Positions 30,412-32,710 of a stretch of DNA of 32,710 bases are shown here, piece after piece. The stretch comes from Pseudonocardiales bacterium (lineage in GTDB: Bacteria; Actinomycetota; Actinomycetes; Mycobacteriales; Pseudonocardiaceae), in assembly GCA_019244165.1 (NCBI GenBank), contig JAFATA010000066.1, positions 1 to 32,710 of the forward strand, given 5' to 3'. A program made the position numbers and the translations under genes. Position 1 is the first letter of the stretch, and each line of letters opens with the position of its first letter. Under the pieces are notes generated by a model. The model was not told where the DNA came from and searched no databases. It saw nothing but the letters and a program-made list of their open reading frames with translations.

Positions 30412-30612
30412 TCAATGTAAGGGGTCTTCCGGGGACGACCTGGGTGAGCGTCGGACGTCCCGGTAGCCCTTGCGGCGGTTCCAGACATTCTTCATGTCTC
30501 GTCGAGCTCTGCGGTTCTCAGCGCGCCATCGCCCGAAGTACATGCCGGCGAAGCCGGCCATCACGAGGAGCACGAGAGCCACTTGGTTGTTCACGACCCA
30601 TGCCATGTTCAT
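30412..30612 (-). CDS. Small single-helix membrane protein
   Basis: This ~66-residue protein starts at ATG 30612 behind GGAG. One membrane segment (VALVLLVMAGFAGMYFG) is followed by a strongly basic tail (RWRAENRRARRDMKNVWNRR). No family is recognised. Similar one-helix basic proteins occur in actinomycete accessory regions, but no role is established. An in-frame ATG at 30645 lacks a ribosome site. The ~160 bases between the flavoprotein relic and this gene hold nothing I can name. Confidence 0.55.
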   Translation of the reverse strand: MNMAWVVNNQVALVLLVMAGFAGMYFGRWRAENRRARRDMKNVWNRRKGYRDVRRSPRSSPEDPLH

Positions 30613-30818
30613 CTCAGGGTCTCCGTGAGAAGTGAGTTTCGTCACACGGACAGTGTGTTCCGTAAGAGTAAGGCATGAACACCCGTTCGGGCTACAGATT
30701 TAACAGGTGGTGTGTGTAGCGGGGCGGAAGGGTTACTCAACGACGGTAATTTCGCTCGTCCGTGGACTTTTTGTACTCGACGCAACACGTAGCGTCACTT
30801 TCGCCTGCTGGCCACCGG

Positions 30819-30854
30819 TGGCTGGGCCGGTAGGTGTGGCTGGGCCGGTAGGTG
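30819..30854. repeat. Two tandem 18-bp repeats matching the DUF6247-like gene end
   Basis: TGGCTGGGCCGGTAGGTG occurs twice in tandem. Its GGCTGGGCCGGTAGGTG core also occurs at 28063-28079, spanning the stop of the DUF6247-like gene and the first base of junction motif copy 3. The rest of 30613-30864 shows no gene. Confidence 0.75.
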
Positions 30855-30864
30855 AGGAGCAACG

Positions 30865-30930
30865 CGGGGCTGACCGGGCGCAGGCGGATGATCAAGATCA
30901 TGGGGAGCAGGCTGCCGATGGTCAGCCCCG
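30865..30930. terminator. Long-stem structure at the end of the thymidylate-kinase-like gene
   Basis: CGGGGCTGACC (30865-30875) is a perfect complement of GGTCAGCCCCG (30920-30930). The 44-nt loop contains a further dyad ATGATC-AA-GATCAT (30888-30901). The minus-strand stop (30922-30924) lies inside the right arm, so it could act as terminator or mRNA stabiliser for that operon. It could also be a relic of a mobile element. Confidence 0.45.
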
Positions 30931-31395
30931 TTGGGTCAGCAGGCGATCGCGGATGAATGTCGCCGATTTCTCTGGTGACCGCTGGTTGCAGTCCACGCGC
31001 AGCACATCGAAGCCGGCTTGGACCAAGCGGTCGGTCGCTTGGCGGTAGAAATTAACTTCGGCGTGGCTGCTGCCGGGCATGAGCTGGAAGCGGTTATGTG
31101 GTCCGCGTTCCTTTAGTCGTTCCAAGATGATTTCGGGATCGGCTTCGAGGATGACCGTGAGGTATGGTCGATCGGTTTCGGTGTTGAGCTGCCACAGGAA
31201 AGCCGGATCAACGCCGTCAAGGCGTTGCATCACCAGACCCGAGGGAATGTAGCGGTCGCTAATGACTGTTTTGTCGGCTTCTACCTGCGGCCGGATTTCA
31301 TGCTCGACGTGATGATACCGGTCTGCCGCGTACAAGCATGCGAGTGCGTGCCCGGTCACCGATTCGGTCAGATCCCGGCACAGCTTGCCGATTGG
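30922..31395 (-). pseudogene. Thymidylate kinase-like protein lacking its P-loop
   Basis: The sequence reads TGHALACLYAADRYHHVEHE, VISDRYIPSGLVMQRLDGVD, LTVILEADPEIILERLKERG and FDVLRVDCNQRSPE, the middle and C-terminal part of dTMP-kinase-like P-loop kinases. It includes the DRY/ISDRY substrate-binding segment and the ADP lid region. The N-terminal Walker A (FEG.DGSGKST) and ~60 residues are absent. Homology begins right after the stop codon of the upstream exonuclease, as if that junction deleted the front of the gene. GTG at 31359 could start a 145-residue product, but it could not bind ATP in the usual way. No P-loop is found in the other frames nearby. Confidence 0.75.
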
Positions 31396-31989
31396 CTAAA
31401 AAAGGGACGGGCCTTCATCGCTGTCGCCTCCCGGCTTTTGGTCACGGAGTTCTTGCAGCGACCGCGGGGTTCCATCGTCGCGGGTGGCGAGCCGCACGAA
31501 CAGCCGTGCCGCAACCAGCACGTCATAGGTCGCCCGATGGGGCGAGAGACCGTCGGGCAAGCCGTCGGCGAGTGCGAAAGAAGTGACCAACGCGCCGAGC
31601 CGGTAGCTCATCTGGCCCGGCAGAAGGCGCTTGGCGAGCCTGAGCGTGTCGAAGACCTCGGGGCACTCCCACGCGCCCAGGTGGCGCTGCAACACGCCGA
31701 CATCGACGTGTGCATTATGGGCGACAAGCACCGAGTCATCAAGACAGCGACGTACCTCATCCTCGATATCAGCGAGCGCGGGCGCGTCGGCAACGTCGTC
31801 GTTCGTCAGGCCGTGGATACGCGTCGCGAAGTACTTGATGGGACGCTCAGGTTTCACGAGCCAGCTCTTCGGCTCACCGATCGCGCCACCGACGATCGGC
31901 ACGACGGCCACCTCTACCAGGTCGGGCGGTTGTTGGCCATTGCCCTCGACATCGACTACGGCGTAGCGCAGGCTCGTCCAGTCACTCAT
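31396..31989 (-). CDS. DnaQ-like DEDDh 3'-5' exonuclease
   Basis: This ~197-residue protein has the three Exo motifs of the DEDDh family: VVDVEGNG (Asp and Glu), VLVAHNAHVDVGVL (Asp) and HRATYDVLVAARL (His and Asp). All metal-binding residues are visible, so single-strand or 3'-end nuclease activity is expected. ATG at 31989 overlaps the end of the upstream radical-SAM gene by 8 bp, indicating one operon; ATG at 32004 is an alternative. It resembles polymerase-III-epsilon-like standalone exonucleases. The downstream thymidylate-kinase-like remnant starts immediately after its stop. Confidence 0.88.
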   Translation of the reverse strand: MSDWTSLRYAVVDVEGNGQQPPDLVEVAVVPIVGGAIGEPKSWLVKPERPIKYFATRIHGLTNDDVADAPALADIEDEVRRCLDDSVLVAHNAHVDVGVLQRHLGAWECPEVFDTLRLAKRLLPGQMSYRLGALVTSFALADGLPDGLSPHRATYDVLVAARLFVRLATRDDGTPRSLQELRDQKPGGDSDEGPSLF

Positions 31990-32599
31990 CTGTTCGGGTG
32001 CCATTCCATCCAATGTTGGCACGACCATGCCGCCGCGCATGGTGCGGGTGGCGTTCGTCGTGCATCTGGAAGCCAAGCGCGTGCTGCAGGTAGTAGCGCG
32101 GTTGTTCTGTATTCAGCCCGGACACGGCGGCTGCCCGTTCGGTAATTTCTAGAACCTTCAGCTCAGCAGCTTCAGGCAATACGCGGGCGACCTCATGTAT
32201 CTGTTCGGCAGTCGGTACGCGGTGCGCGCGCTGGCATAAGTCGAGCTGAATCAGGGGGCAGATGTCGCAGAGTTCGCGGATGCCGTAGTGCCCATTGTAG
32301 TCAGGCAGCCCATGTGCGTACGACACGGCGCACGAGGTCTTGCGGAACAACGAGGTCGAATCCGAAAACGCGCTGAGCACCCGACGCTCAAGCGCCTCGG
32401 GCACGATCTTCCGGCGTGCCGTCTCGCCGTAGGGCTCAGGCAGCCCATTCGTCTGATAGTACGCGGCTATCTGGTCGCGGTAGAACAGGCCGGTGAACAC
32501 CGTGGCGTCGGCGTGCTGGCTCAGCGCGTACGCGCGGGTAAGGTGCTTGTCGGTGTCGTTTAAACCCAATGCCCGGTAGTTAAGAGATTGGGCGGGCAG
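31982..32599 (-). pseudogene. Radical-SAM-type enzyme, C-terminal part only
   Basis: The sequence from SLNYRALGLNDTDKHLTRAY and SQHADATVFTGLFYRDQIAA to the C-terminus looks like the back half of an actinomycete radical SAM protein. It carries a conserved Cys group (KTSCAVSYAHG, then CDICPLIQLDLCQRAH) that may bind an accessory iron-sulfur cluster. The CxxxCxxC SAM-cluster motif and the front of the TIM barrel are missing. A TGA at 32600-32602 precedes the first homologous codons. TTG at 32569 is the only start candidate. Family assignment is from recollection, not from a visible CxxxCxxC, so it could be another Fe-S enzyme. Confidence 0.55.
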
Positions 32600-32659
32600 T
32601 CAAGGATGCCACGCGGGGGACTGGGAGGACTCGGCGCGTCGTGCTGTGAAAGTGAGTGC

Positions 32660-32710
32660 GGCTCCTGGTAGAAGAACGATCGACCAAGATCCAGTCTCTA
32701 CCGGGGAGCC
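32660..32710. repeat. Inverted repeat at the window end
   Basis: GGCTCCTGGTAG (32660-32671) pairs with CTACCGGGGAGCC (32698-32710) with one bulged base and 26 nt between. It lies ~60 bp upstream of the broken 5' end of the radical-SAM fragment and may mark the end of an inserted element. It could extend beyond the window. Confidence 0.4.

Overview
The window is high-GC DNA with strong third-position GC bias, many GTG/TTG starts and mycothiol-era actinobacterial gene families. The gene content fits an actinomycete, most likely of the Pseudonocardiales or a close relative. Supporting signs are the pcrA/chorismate mutase pair, a B12-binding protein next to sucC-sucD and a DUF6350-like protein, a PspC/histidine kinase/LuxR regulator locus, a consensus actinobacterial SOS box, and promoters that look leaderless. 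No tRNA, rRNA or CRISPR array was seen.

Region 1 (1-7.1 kb) is an eroding accessory region, probably a former aromatic or secondary-metabolism locus. It holds the C-terminal end of an aromatic FAD hydroxylase, an intact F420/PPOX-type oxidoreductase, a MarR remnant, a frameshifted FAD/NAD oxidoreductase, a gutted maleylpyruvate-isomerase-like gene and the last ~45 residues of an SDR. Two intact, closely related O-methyltransferase-like genes stand in opposite orientations around the last two remnants. An IS66 transposase remnant abuts an intact HSL-type esterase.

Region 2 (7.2-12.4 kb) is signalling. A small membrane protein and a PspC/toastrack membrane protein are divergent from a PspC-histidine kinase/LuxR-regulator operon, with repeat motifs in the shared promoter. 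A membrane serine/threonine kinase converges on the response regulator, and a hairpin that contains both stop codons lies between them.

Region 3 (12.6-25.5 kb) is core genome: chorismate mutase, PcrA helicase, a frameshifted phosphinothricin-type acetyltransferase, HisG, a small Cys-containing protein behind a perfect LexA box, an M23 peptidase, a B12-binding protein, SucC, SucD, a polytopic DUF6350-like protein with a pentapeptide repeat tract, and LeuS.

Region 4 (25.5-32.7 kb) is a second accessory zone full of broken genes. It contains the relic of an ATP-grasp peptide-maturation (RiPP) system (frameshifted PCMT-like methyltransferase plus the tail of the ATP-grasp enzyme), a NUDIX protein, a TIR-domain fragment, a DUF6247-like protein, a frameshifted small protein, an XRE-TPR regulator followed by a wrecked flavoprotein, and a radical-SAM/exonuclease/thymidylate-kinase-like operon whose first and last genes lack their N-termini. 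Three copies of a palindrome-centred 18-bp motif (GTTCCGCGGAACCGYGCC), all in the same orientation, sit exactly at gene break points in this zone. They are the most unusual signal in the window. Several frameshifts are single-base changes in or near short homopolymers, so sequencing error must be excluded for those. The internal deletions cannot be explained that way.
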